From CAZCBD01 sp964496755 (GTDB taxonomy: Bacteria; Bacteroidota; Ignavibacteria; Ignavibacteriales; Melioribacteraceae): DNA of 14,289 nucleotides. The position numbers and the translations under genes were made by a program. Shown one piece after another: positions 7,854 through 14,289 of the stretch (position 1 is the stretch's first letter; the number at the start of each line of letters is the position of its first letter). The stretch covers positions 1 to 14,289 of the forward strand of contig CAZCBD010000054.1 in assembly GCA_964496755.1 (NCBI GenBank). Reading direction: 5' to 3'. The notes under the pieces are model-generated. The model ran no database searches and was not told the origin of the DNA. It saw only the letters and a list, made by a program, of their open reading frames with translations.

Positions 7854-8046
7854 GCCCTAACAATTAATTAGTATTTACTTACTTAATTAAATAAAATAAT
7901 TATAAAGAATTAACAAGTCAATTTTAAAATTAAGAATTGCGAAATTATTTTTAATTTAATAACTTAGTTTATTATAGTTAGATATGGTTTTTACAAATAG
8001 TCTTAATAACCACAATTAATTGATTTATTCATTTTTTGAAACACAT

Positions 8047-8050
8047 GGAG
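8047..8050 (+). promoter_or_regulatory. ribosome binding site that decides the hppA start
   Basis: GGAG lies 5 bases before the ATG at 8056, one of the few good Shine-Dalgarno sequences in the window. The longer alternative would begin at a TTG (8020) directly after an in-frame TAA, with no purine-rich site in front. The rest of the 195-bp intergenic space (7854-8055) is almost pure A+T; I see no clear promoter match in it. Confidence 0.7.
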
Positions 8051-8055
8051 CAAAT

Positions 8056-10269
8056 ATGTTAAATAATTTGTTTTGGATTGTCCCGGTATGTTCAGTACTG
8101 GCGTTAATGTTTGCTTATATTTTCTTTCGTCAAGTTATGAAAGAAGATGAAGGAACAGATACTATGAAGAAAATTGCTCAACACGTTCGTGACGGAGCAA
8201 TGGCATATCTTAAGCAACAGTACAAGGTAGTTTTATTCTTCTTTATAATTATTACAGCTATTTTTTCAATAATGGCTTATGGTTTTGATTATCAAAATCA
8301 TTGGGTCCCATTTGCATTTTTAACAGGTGGCTTCTTTTCCGGATTAGCCGGATTTTTTGGAATGAAAACAGCAACTTATGCTTCGGCTCGTACAGCCAAT
8401 GCATGTAGAGATTCACTGAACCATGGTTTAAAAGTAGCTTTTAGAAGTGGTGCTGTAATGGGACTTGTAGTTGTTGGTTTAGGTTTATTAGATATTTCAC
8501 TTTGGTTCATAGTTTTAAACTCAGCTATTGATATGGAACCTATTCATAAAATGATGGTGATTACCACTACAATGTTAACCTTCGGTATGGGTGCATCAAC
8601 CCAGGCATTATTTGCACGTGTTGGCGGCGGTATTTTTACTAAAGCAGCTGATGTTGGTGCCGACTTGGTAGGTAAAGTAGAAGCCGGTATTCCTGAAGAC
8701 GATCCAAGAAATCCCGCTACAATAGCCGATAATGTTGGTGACAATGTTGGTGACGTTGCCGGTATGGGAGCAGATTTATACGAATCATATTGCGGTTCAA
8801 TTTTAGCTACTGCCGCTCTTGGAGCCGCTGCATATACAGCATCTCCCGAAGCTCAATTTAAAGCCGTTCTTGCTCCGATGTTAATTGCCGCAATTGGCAT
8901 TGTACTTTCTATACTTGGTATTTATTTAGTTAAAACTAAAGAAGGTGCTTCTCAAAAGCTTTTACTCGGAGCTCTTGGCAGAGGAGTAAACGTTAGTTCG
9001 GTTCTAATTTTAGTTTTTTCATTTATTATTTTAAAAGTACTGGAAATTGAAAATGTTTGGGGTGTCTGGGCATCAATTGTTACCGGCTTAGTTGTTGGTA
9101 TTGTTATCGGTAAAGCCACTGAATATTACACCTCCGAAGAATATAAACCCACTAAAAAAATTGCCGAAAGTGCACAAACCGGACCTGCAACAGTAATTAT
9201 TGCAGGACTTGGTGTTGGAATGACTTCTACCGTAATACCGGTTATTATGATTTCAATTGGTATTATTCTTTCTTTCTTAACCGCTTCCGGTTTTGATTTT
9301 ACAAATATGGGTGCCGGACTTTACGGCATTGGAATTGCTGCCGTTGGAATGCTTTCAACTTTAGGAATTACTTTGGCTACAGATGCTTACGGACCTATTG
9401 CCGATAATGCTGGTGGTAATGCCGAAATGAGCGGACTTGGCGAAGAAATCAGAAAAAGAACCGACGCTTTGGATTCATTAGGCAATACAACAGCAGCAAC
9501 AGGTAAAGGATTTGCAATTGGCTCTGCAGCTTTAACCGCACTTGCTTTATTAGCTTCATATATTGAAGAATTAAAAATAGGTATCCACAGATTATTCGAC
9601 ACAGGAAGCATCTCTCAATACATTTTCCCTAACGGGGAAAAATTAGTTTCTCCGGAACAAATTAATTCACTCTCACTTACACAATACATGAATTACTTTG
9701 AAGTACATTTAATGAATCCCAAAGTTTTAATCGGTATTTTTGTGGGTTCGATGATGGCTTTTATGTTCTCGGGATTAACAATGAATGCTGTTGGTCGCGC
9801 AGCACAAAAAATGGTTGACGAAGTTCGCCGTCAATTTCGTGAAATTAAAGGAATACTTGACGGTACGGCAACTCCCGACTATGCATCTTGTGTTGAAATT
9901 TCAACAAAAGGCGCACAAATTGAAATGGTTTTACCTTCATTATTAGCTATTATTGCCCCAATTGCCATGGGAATTATTTTCGGCGTTGCGGGAACTATTG
10001 GTTTACTTATTGGCGGATTGGGTTCCGGTTTCGTTATGGCTATTTTTATGGCTAATTCAGGTGGTGCTTGGGACAATGCCAAAAAATACATTGAATCCGG
10101 TGCTTATGGCGGTAAAGGCTCTGAAGCCCATAAAGCCAGTGTAATTGGTGATACTGTTGGTGATCCTTTCAAAGATACTTCTGGCCCTTCATTAAACATT
10201 TTGATTAAATTAATGAGCATGGTTTCTATTGTAATGGCAGGATTAACTGTTGCGTTTAGTATATTTTAA
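8056..10269 (+). CDS. hppA: membrane-bound ion-pumping pyrophosphatase, K+-dependent type
   Basis: A 737-residue membrane pyrophosphatase that couples PPi hydrolysis to cation export across the inner membrane; about 16 helices are expected. The catalytic loops are complete: DVGADLVGKVE (199-209), the EDDPRNP and ADNVGDNVGD acidic motifs (214-233), ATDAYGPIADNAGGNAEM (441-458), and the C-terminal GDTVGDPFKDTSGPSLNILIK (698-718). GNTTAATGKG at 476-485 has Ala480 and Gly483, the pair typical of K+-dependent enzymes; K+-independent ones carry Lys and Thr there. The gate region GADLYESYCGS has Glu243 after Asp240, as in the Na+ pump of Thermotoga maritima and unlike the plant H+ pump, where the Glu is one turn lower. 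Na+ pumping is therefore plausible, but some bacterial H+ or dual pumps share this layout. It is monocistronic, ending in a strong hairpin. Confidence 0.96.
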   Translation: MLNNLFWIVPVCSVLALMFAYIFFRQVMKEDEGTDTMKKIAQHVRDGAMAYLKQQYKVVLFFFIIITAIFSIMAYGFDYQNHWVPFAFLTGGFFSGLAGFFGMKTATYASARTANACRDSLNHGLKVAFRSGAVMGLVVVGLGLLDISLWFIVLNSAIDMEPIHKMMVITTTMLTFGMGASTQALFARVGGGIFTKAADVGADLVGKVEAGIPEDDPRNPATIADNVGDNVGDVAGMGADLYESYCGSILATAALGAAAYTASPEAQFKAVLAPMLIAAIGIVLSILGIYLVKTKEGASQKLLLGALGRGVNVSSVLILVFSFIILKVLEIENVWGVWASIVTGLVVGIVIGKATEYYTSEEYKPTKKIAESAQTGPATVIIAGLGVGMTSTVIPVIMISIGIILSFLTASGFDFTNMGAGLYGIGIAAVGMLSTLGITLATDAYGPIADNAGGNAEMSGLGEEIRKRTDALDSLGNTTAATGKGFAIGSAALTALALLASYIEELKIGIHRLFDTGSISQYIFPNGEKLVSPEQINSLSLTQYMNYFEVHLMNPKVLIGIFVGSMMAFMFSGLTMNAVGRAAQKMVDEVRRQFREIKGILDGTATPDYASCVEISTKGAQIEMVLPSLLAIIAPIAMGIIFGVAGTIGLLIGGLGSGFVMAIFMANSGGAWDNAKKYIESGAYGGKGSEAHKASVIGDTVGDPFKDTSGPSLNILIKLMSMVSIVMAGLTVAFSIF

Positions 10270-10286
10270 TTATAAGCATATATTTT

Positions 10287-10316
10287 AAAAAGCCCTGAAC
10301 TAAATCAGGGCTTTTT
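10287..10316. terminator. intrinsic terminator, probably bidirectional
   Basis: A near-perfect hairpin lies 17 bp after the hppA stop: AAAAAGCCCTGA, a 6-base loop, then TCAGGGCTTTTT. The A-run on one side and T-run on the other mean it can end transcription from hppA and also from the convergent radical SAM operon. It is the only strong rho-independent terminator I can find in the window. Confidence 0.93.
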
Positions 10317-10343
10317 ATTTTTAAATACTTTTTAATTTCTCTA

Positions 10344-10394
10344 AACTTTTCTTTTTTTAACTTTTCTTTTTTTAACTTTTCTTTTTTTAACTTT
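10344..10394. repeat. 15-bp tandem repeat spanning the radical SAM stop codon
   Basis: Unit AACTTTTCTTTTTTT is repeated exactly at 10344-10358, 10359-10373 and 10374-10388, with a six-base start of a fourth copy (10389-10394) inside the 3' end of the radical SAM gene. On the minus strand each unit carries AGT TAA in the frame of that gene, so each copy recreates its Ser-stop end. The simplest origin is slippage that copied the gene's last codons outward. Confidence 0.9.
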
Positions 10395-11196
10395 CATCAA
10401 ATAATTGTTTATCATATAATTTTAGAGGACATCCACAAACTTTCGATTTGCAAATTTCCATCTCACTCAGAAAATCTATTCCTACAAATAAATTACCAAG
10501 TTTTTTTTTATCATTAAAACATTTATAAATATCACCATTCGAAAATGCCACTGCAGCAGTGAAACCAGCATTACATAATTCCCCTTTGCCCTCAAACTTA
10601 TCGATATTTTTTATACCGAATTTTTTAATCTCTTCCTTTAAATAATTTTCAGGATACAACTGCTGTTTATACTTACCTAAAAAAGGCGAGAAATTTATTT
10701 CAATATTATTTTTCTGAAACTGTTCTTTTATTTGATTTGCTTCTTTTAAAATCAATGGATAAGCCACTTGTTCAGCATAAATATCAAACCCTGCTTCTTT
10801 TAACATTAAATAATTTTTGAAAAATAATTCCAATAGTCCTCTTCTTTTTAATTCATGAAAATGAAATGAAGCATGAATTTCGATTATTCTTTCGGGATTA
10901 ATTTTAACAACAAAATCATTAAAATCGGTGGAAACCAAATTTGAATTAAATGACAAAAAATGTTCTTTAGAAATATTTTCAATTGCTTCAGTAAAATTTG
11001 GAATTAAAGTAGGCTCGCCCCCGGTAAAACTTAGTCTGAATATTTTTTTCGTTTTTTCAAATACATTCAAAATTTTTTGGTAATCAATATTTTTCAATTT
11101 TACATTTTTCAAAGGCATTTTGCTAAAACAATACTCACAATTAAAATTGCAAACTCTTGTTATATGCCAATGTATCCAAGCAGTGTATTTTAACAT
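10387..11196 (-). CDS. radical SAM protein with shortened SPASM-like (twitch) C-terminus
   Basis: A 269-residue radical SAM enzyme. The [4Fe-4S] motif CxxxCxxC is C16, C20, C23 in VCNFNCEYCFS; FTGGEPTL (58-64) is the SAM-binding GGEP motif. The C-terminal part has C208-x12-G221-x4-C226 (CNAG...SNGDIYKC), which fits the first half of the SPASM pattern, followed by C249, C254 and C256. There are too few cysteines for a complete two-cluster SPASM domain, so one auxiliary cluster (twitch type) is likely. Such proteins modify peptides or proteins, or act on carbohydrates or alcohols; the substrate is unknown and no precursor peptide is seen nearby. The start is 4 bp after the stop of the UMF1-type transporter gene, so they share a transcript. 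The stop codon sits in a tandem repeat. Confidence 0.88.
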   Translation of the reverse strand: MLKYTAWIHWHITRVCNFNCEYCFSKMPLKNVKLKNIDYQKILNVFEKTKKIFRLSFTGGEPTLIPNFTEAIENISKEHFLSFNSNLVSTDFNDFVVKINPERIIEIHASFHFHELKRRGLLELFFKNYLMLKEAGFDIYAEQVAYPLILKEANQIKEQFQKNNIEINFSPFLGKYKQQLYPENYLKEEIKKFGIKNIDKFEGKGELCNAGFTAAVAFSNGDIYKCFNDKKKLGNLFVGIDFLSEMEICKSKVCGCPLKLYDKQLFDES

Positions 11197-11200
11197 TTCA

Positions 11201-12475
11201 CTAACTATCCATAGGATCTGTTACAAATTGCAAAATAACCAAGCCAATAATAAAGAAAAAACAAATTGAAAGTATCGCCAAACTCTGACTTTCGGTTAAA
11301 AAACTAACCAAACCAAAAACCAAGGGCCCAACAATTGCAGAACTTTTTCCGAAAAAAGAATAAAATCCGAAAAACTCAGTTCGTTTTTCATCCGGAGTTA
11401 ATTTCGACATAAAACTTCTACTTGTTGATTGGGTTGCCCCCATTACACTGCCGGCCAAAAGTCCCACTACATAAAATGAATATAATTGAAAATCGGACAC
11501 AGATACTTCAAGAAATTTTGAAAGTATTACAACAAATTGAGAATCGGGATAACTTGTAATGTAGGCAAACCCCATTGTTAAAATCCAGATAAGTAACGAT
11601 ATTATAATTGTTTTTTTTTGTCCAAGCGAATCAGAAATAATTCCGAATACAATTGATCCACCTATTGCAGTAGTTTGAACAATTATAAAAAATATTATTA
11701 AATCATTTATTGTAAAATGTAAAGTTGTGCTTGCATAATTACCGGAAAAAAAAATAACTGTATTCACTCCCTCTATGTAAAAAAAGAAAGCAAGTAAAAA
11801 CATTGCCAAATTTTTGTAATGTTTAAGATTTTTAATAGTAGTTAAAACCCGTGAAACACCGATTTTAATAAATGAAACATGCGGTAAATTTTTTTTTCTA
11901 TTATCCTTTAAGAAAATAAATATCGGAAGGGAAAAAATTAAAAAGAACAAAGCGGAAATGGGAAAAGTTTCTTTAATCAAATTGCTTTGAATAAAAGGAA
12001 ATGCTATTGCTAAAGTTGCCAACGACCCTAAATAGCCCATGGCAAAACCATAACCGCTAACTCTACCAAAATTATGCGGAGAAGTTAGATCGGGCAAAAA
12101 GGCATCATAAAAAACCAACCCTGATTCAAATCCAATATTTGCAAGTATAAAAATTATTACAGCAAAGAATAAATCCCCTTTACCAGTAAAATAAAGAGAA
12201 GCTGTTGAAACAATACAAAGCAAAGTAAAAAATAAAAGAAACCTTTTTCTGCCGGCTGAATAATCGGCAATTGCACCAAGTATCGGAGAAATAATTGCCG
12301 TAACAACCATTGAAATACTTGTAGCCAAGCTCCAATATAAATCCCCAATCGGTTTCCCCTCGGCAATTGTTTCTTTAAAATAAACCGCAAAAAGAAAAGT
12401 TACTACTACAATTGAAAATGATGTGTTCGCAAAATCAAATAAAGTCCATACAAATATTTTTTTTTTATTTGTCAT
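11201..12475 (-). CDS. UMF1 / Atg22-like MFS transporter
   Basis: A 424-residue membrane protein of the UMF1 branch of the major facilitator superfamily, related to the yeast vacuolar amino-acid effluxer Atg22. Diagnostic features: the N-terminal WTLFDFANTSFS (10-21), motif A GAIADYSAGRKR (67-78), FYDAFLPDL (122-130), and VSGYGFAMGYLGS (139-151). About 12 helices are expected. I place the start at the ATG at 12475 because family proteins begin just before the FDFAN segment; an ATG at 12484 and a TTG at 12508 are upstream alternatives. With this start the gene overlaps the nusB 3' end by 11 bp, suggesting translational coupling. Bacterial substrates of this family are mostly undetermined; export of small metabolites or amino acids is the usual inference. 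Confidence 0.9.
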   Translation of the reverse strand: MTNKKKIFVWTLFDFANTSFSIVVVTFLFAVYFKETIAEGKPIGDLYWSLATSISMVVTAIISPILGAIADYSAGRKRFLLFFTLLCIVSTASLYFTGKGDLFFAVIIFILANIGFESGLVFYDAFLPDLTSPHNFGRVSGYGFAMGYLGSLATLAIAFPFIQSNLIKETFPISALFFLIFSLPIFIFLKDNRKKNLPHVSFIKIGVSRVLTTIKNLKHYKNLAMFLLAFFFYIEGVNTVIFFSGNYASTTLHFTINDLIIFFIIVQTTAIGGSIVFGIISDSLGQKKTIIISLLIWILTMGFAYITSYPDSQFVVILSKFLEVSVSDFQLYSFYVVGLLAGSVMGATQSTSRSFMSKLTPDEKRTEFFGFYSFFGKSSAIVGPLVFGLVSFLTESQSLAILSICFFFIIGLVILQFVTDPMDS

Positions 12476-12956
12476 TATTTTCATTTTTTTTCGGCAGACT
12501 CTCGTCAATTAATCCTCTGCCCGATTTAATAAGTTTTCCTTCGGATTTCAATTCATTTAAAATCGCATCTAAAATTCCATTAATAAATTTGCTACTATTA
12601 GATGTGCTATATTCTTTTGAAATTTCTAAAACTTCATTTATTGAAACCTTGGGTGGAATATCATCAAAATAAATAAGCTCGGCAATGCCGAGACGTAACA
12701 ATAACTTGTCAATTAATGCAATTCTTTCCATTTCCCAATTGTTTACACGTTTTGAAATTAATCTATCGAATTCATCTCGATGCGAAATAGTTGTATTTAT
12801 TAATTTTTCTGCAAAAGATTTGTCCGGCCCCGAAGGAACATCTGAAAATGTGCCATTTATTAATATTGATAAACCCTCACCATTCATTTCATAACCATAA
12901 AGAACTTGCAAACATTTTTCTCGTAACTTTCTTCTATTCGATTTTTTAATATTCAT
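12465..12956 (-). CDS. nusB: transcription antitermination factor NusB
   Basis: A 163-residue all-helical NusB. It binds boxA RNA together with ribosomal protein S10 (NusE) and prevents premature termination in rRNA operons. Visible family motifs: the basic N-terminus SNRRKLREKCLQVLYGYEM (6-24), used in RNA contact; NNWEMERIALIDKLLLRLGIAEL (72-94); IPPKVSINEVLEISKEY (100-116); and SSKFINGILDAI (121-132). A lysine- and asparagine-rich tail of about 25 residues (139-163) follows the domain and extends over the start of the next gene. TGGGA about 9 bases before the ATG and a good promoter match make it the first gene of the nusB-transporter-radical SAM operon. Confidence 0.95.
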   Translation of the reverse strand: MNIKKSNRRKLREKCLQVLYGYEMNGEGLSILINGTFSDVPSGPDKSFAEKLINTTISHRDEFDRLISKRVNNWEMERIALIDKLLLRLGIAELIYFDDIPPKVSINEVLEISKEYSTSNSSKFINGILDAILNELKSEGKLIKSGRGLIDESLPKKNENNDK

Positions 12957-12988
12957 TAAAATGTTCCCACTAAAATTATTTAAGACTC

Positions 12989-13019
12989 TAAAAATACAAT
13001 TCTAAAAAATTAGTTCAAA
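12989..13019 (-). promoter_or_regulatory. probable nusB operon promoter (Bacteroidota type)
   Basis: On the minus strand TTTG (13016-13019), a 19-base spacer, and TATTTTTA (12989-12996). The -33 box is exact, the -7 box is 7 of 8 to TAnnTTTG, and the spacing is the preferred one. The predicted start lies about 25 bases before the nusB ATG. It is the best promoter match in the window. Confidence 0.5.
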
Positions 13020-13035
13020 AAGATAATTTATTTTT

Positions 13036-13842
13036 TTAAGGTATTTTAGGATTAATTAAAACTGAAATCTCATTTTCCGAAACATTATTTGTTGAATTTG
13101 ATTTTTCCACTCTTGCAATAACTTTAAAATATTTTTTAATATTTTTTTCAGTTAAAACTTTGTTGATGGCATCATCGATAACAATTTCACCTTCGGATAA
13201 TAAAATTGCACGATTCGAAAAATTCCCCGATAAATTAAGATCATGTGAAACGGTTATAATTGTTATACCCTCTTTATTTAAACGCTTTAATAAATTATAA
13301 ACGGAAACTTGATGATGCAAATCCAAATGAGAACTTGGTTCGTCAAGCAAAAGAACCTTGGGCTCCTGCACCAATGCTCTTGCTATTAATACTCGTTGCG
13401 CTTCACCACCGGATATTTCATTTATTCCTGAATACTTTAAGTGAGTAATTTCAACTTTTTCCATAACCGAATTTATTATATTTTCATCACTACTATTTGT
13501 AAAACCCATTTTCCCTAGAAAAGGGGTTCTTCCCATGGAAACAATTTCATAAACCGAATACGGAAAAATTATTCCACCGGATTGTGGTACATATGCAATA
13601 TTTTGAGCAATCATACGTTCACTTAAAGTAGTATAATTTTCATTATTAAAAAAAATCGACCCACTGATTGGCTTTAAAGCACCCGACATTATTTTCAACA
13701 AGGTTGATTTTCCAGAACCATTTGCACCAATTATAGAAACAAAATCATTTTTCATTATTTCAAGATTTATGTTCCGTAATGAAAACGAAGCTCTTCCTCT
13801 ACGATAATAATAATTAATATTTTTAAGAAGTAAAGTATTCAT
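13036..13842 (-). CDS. ABC transporter ATP-binding protein, FecE/BtuD (iron-siderophore/cobalamin) type
   Basis: A 268-residue ABC ATPase. Walker A is GANGSGKST (39-47), the Q-loop Gln is Q87 in YVPQ, the signature is ISGGEAQR (143-150), Walker B is VLLLDEP (163-169), the D-loop is SSHLD, and the switch His is H200 in VSHD. The stretch FPYSVYEIVSMGRTPFLG (93-110) is characteristic of the FecE/FhuC/BtuD group that powers uptake of iron-siderophores, heme or vitamin B12. The usual FecCD/BtuC permease and binding protein are not adjacent: nusB is downstream and a decarboxylase gene is divergent upstream. The permease must be encoded elsewhere, or this ATPase serves several systems. No Shine-Dalgarno sequence is evident; a possible promoter lies about 22 bases upstream. 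Confidence 0.93.
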   Translation of the reverse strand: MNTLLLKNINYYYRRGRASFSLRNINLEIMKNDFVSIIGANGSGKSTLLKIMSGALKPISGSIFFNNENYTTLSERMIAQNIAYVPQSGGIIFPYSVYEIVSMGRTPFLGKMGFTNSSDENIINSVMEKVEITHLKYSGINEISGGEAQRVLIARALVQEPKVLLLDEPSSHLDLHHQVSVYNLLKRLNKEGITIITVSHDLNLSGNFSNRAILLSEGEIVIDDAINKVLTEKNIKKYFKVIARVEKSNSTNNVSENEISVLINPKIP

Positions 13843-13863
13843 ATTTTAAAATTATTTTAACAG

Positions 13864-13892
13864 TAAATATAATATTATTCGGACTTTATAAA
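13864..13892 (-). promoter_or_regulatory. possible promoter of the ABC ATPase gene
   Basis: Minus strand TTTA (13889-13892), 17 bases, TATATTTA (13864-13871), 21 bases before the ATG. The arrangement is identical to the one before manA. It overlaps the divergent promoter candidate for the decarboxylase gene, so the two could compete or be co-regulated. Confidence 0.33.
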
Positions 13893-13908
13893 AAAATGAT
13901 TACTTTTG
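13878..13908 (+). promoter_or_regulatory. possible promoter of the PLP decarboxylase gene
   Basis: TTCG (13878-13881), a 19-base spacer, then TACTTTTG (13901-13908), which is an exact match to TAnnTTTG. It predicts a start near 13915 and a leader of about 27 bases to the TTG at 13942. It also argues against using the in-frame TTG at 13906, which lies within the -7 box. Confidence 0.45.
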
Positions 13909-13941
13909 CATACTGTTTTTATTAACAAATACCGAAATATT

Positions 13942-14289
13942 TTGGAACGTTATCATAATAGAGAAGATTTTGAAAAGATAAATCGAAAATTGTTGGAAAT
14001 TATTACCGATTATTATCTAAAAAGCGAAGATAAAATTACAAATCCACTTTCTCCCGAAGAAACTATCAAAAAATATTTTGAAAACAAATCGCCTGAAAAA
14101 GGAATTGGCTTTGCCGGAGCCTTAGATTTATTTTCAGAAAATATTTTAAAAGACAGCATTAAAACCTGGCACCCATTATTTTTAAACCAAATGTTTCCGG
14201 GAGTTTCCTACCCATCAATTGTTGGTGATATGCTGGCTTCAATGCTAAATCCAACCTTGGCAACATGGGAAGCGGCACCGGTTGCAACT
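13942..14289 (+). CDS. group II PLP-dependent decarboxylase, N-terminal 116 residues (runs off right edge)
   Basis: An open plus-strand frame enters from a stop at 13897-13899 and continues past the window edge. No ATG is available in frame before homology begins, so the start is most likely TTG at 13942 (giving ERYHNREDFEKIN...). The stretch TWHPLFLNQMFPGVSYPSIVGDMLASMLNPTLATWEAAPVAT, in pieces, matches the N-terminal substrate-binding region of the group II decarboxylases (glutamate, diaminobutyrate, aspartate and aromatic amino acid decarboxylases), with the HPxFxNQ and NPTxxTWEAAP landmarks. The PLP lysine lies beyond the edge, so the substrate cannot be assigned; amine or beta-alanine production are family possibilities. 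It is divergent from the ABC ATPase gene with a 99-bp spacer. Confidence 0.85.
   Translation, partial: MERYHNREDFEKINRKLLEIITDYYLKSEDKITNPLSPEETIKKYFENKSPEKGIGFAGALDLFSENILKDSIKTWHPLFLNQMFPGVSYPSIVGDMLASMLNPTLATWEAAPVAT

Noticed and set aside
7862..7892. TTAATTA...TAATTAA inverted repeat between the small gene and hppA as an operator
   Set aside because: Pure A+T in an A+T-rich spacer; expected by chance and without a known regulator beside it.
7854..8055. TTGAC and TATAAT sequences on the minus strand as a sigma-70 promoter for the small gene
   Set aside because: The two boxes are only about 11 bases apart, too close for an active pair.
9387..10091. Several minus-strand open frames inside hppA
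   Set aside because: They are antisense to highly conserved pyrophosphatase motifs and are Ala/Pro/Ile-rich, as expected from reading a membrane-protein gene backwards.
10344..10394. CRISPR-like short direct repeats
   Set aside because: Units are 15 bp, contiguous and without spacers; this is a simple tandem repeat of low complexity.
12157..12390. Minus-strand 77-codon frame within the UMF1 transporter gene
   Set aside because: Same strand but a different frame from a well-supported transporter; no independent start signal or family likeness.
13906..13942. Upstream TTG at 13906 as start of the decarboxylase
   Set aside because: It falls within the TACTTTTG promoter candidate and adds residues unlike the family N-terminus.

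Overview
The window is AT-rich chromosomal DNA from what looks like a free-living heterotroph of the Bacteroidota/Ignavibacteriota (FCB) side of the tree. I infer this from four things: very weak or absent Shine-Dalgarno sequences before most genes; several upstream pairs that resemble the Bacteroidota-type -33 TTTG / -7 TAnnTTTG promoter; the overall base composition; and the gene repertoire. The exact lineage cannot be fixed without a search. There are no tRNA or rRNA genes, insertion sequences, CRISPR arrays or phage genes. The content is mostly housekeeping and metabolic.

Left part (1-6380), carbohydrate metabolism. A long minus-strand frame fills 1-1884 and runs off the left edge. It encodes the N-terminal 628 residues of a GH13 (alpha-amylase superfamily) enzyme with an unusually long N-terminal extension. 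Divergent from it is a translationally coupled pair of small proteins, a cupin that has lost most metal ligands and a Dabb-type alpha/beta-barrel protein. Convergent to those is mannose-6-phosphate isomerase (manA), which is divergent from glucose-6-phosphate isomerase (pgi). The two isomerases meet at fructose-6-phosphate, and the GH13 enzyme would act on glucans upstream of them. An MBL-fold hydrolase follows pgi.

Middle (6388-10320). An MFS transporter lies 7 bp behind the MBL gene. A small minus-strand protein with an acidic KTEET-repeat tail comes next. Then a membrane-bound pyrophosphatase (hppA) with residues of the K+-dependent class and a gate glutamate placed as in Na+ pumps. A strong hairpin terminator lies between hppA and the convergent operon.

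Right part (10321-14289). A minus-strand operon runs nusB, then a UMF1/Atg22-like MFS transporter, then a radical SAM protein with a shortened SPASM-like (twitch) C-terminus. Upstream is a FecE/BtuD-type ABC ATPase with no permease gene beside it. The window ends inside the N-terminus of a group II PLP-dependent decarboxylase on the plus strand.

I see no convincing new multi-gene system. The items most worth a second look are the radical SAM/transporter pair, the GH13 enzyme's extension, the uncharacterised small protein, and the short tandem repeats that sit over the 3' ends of two genes.
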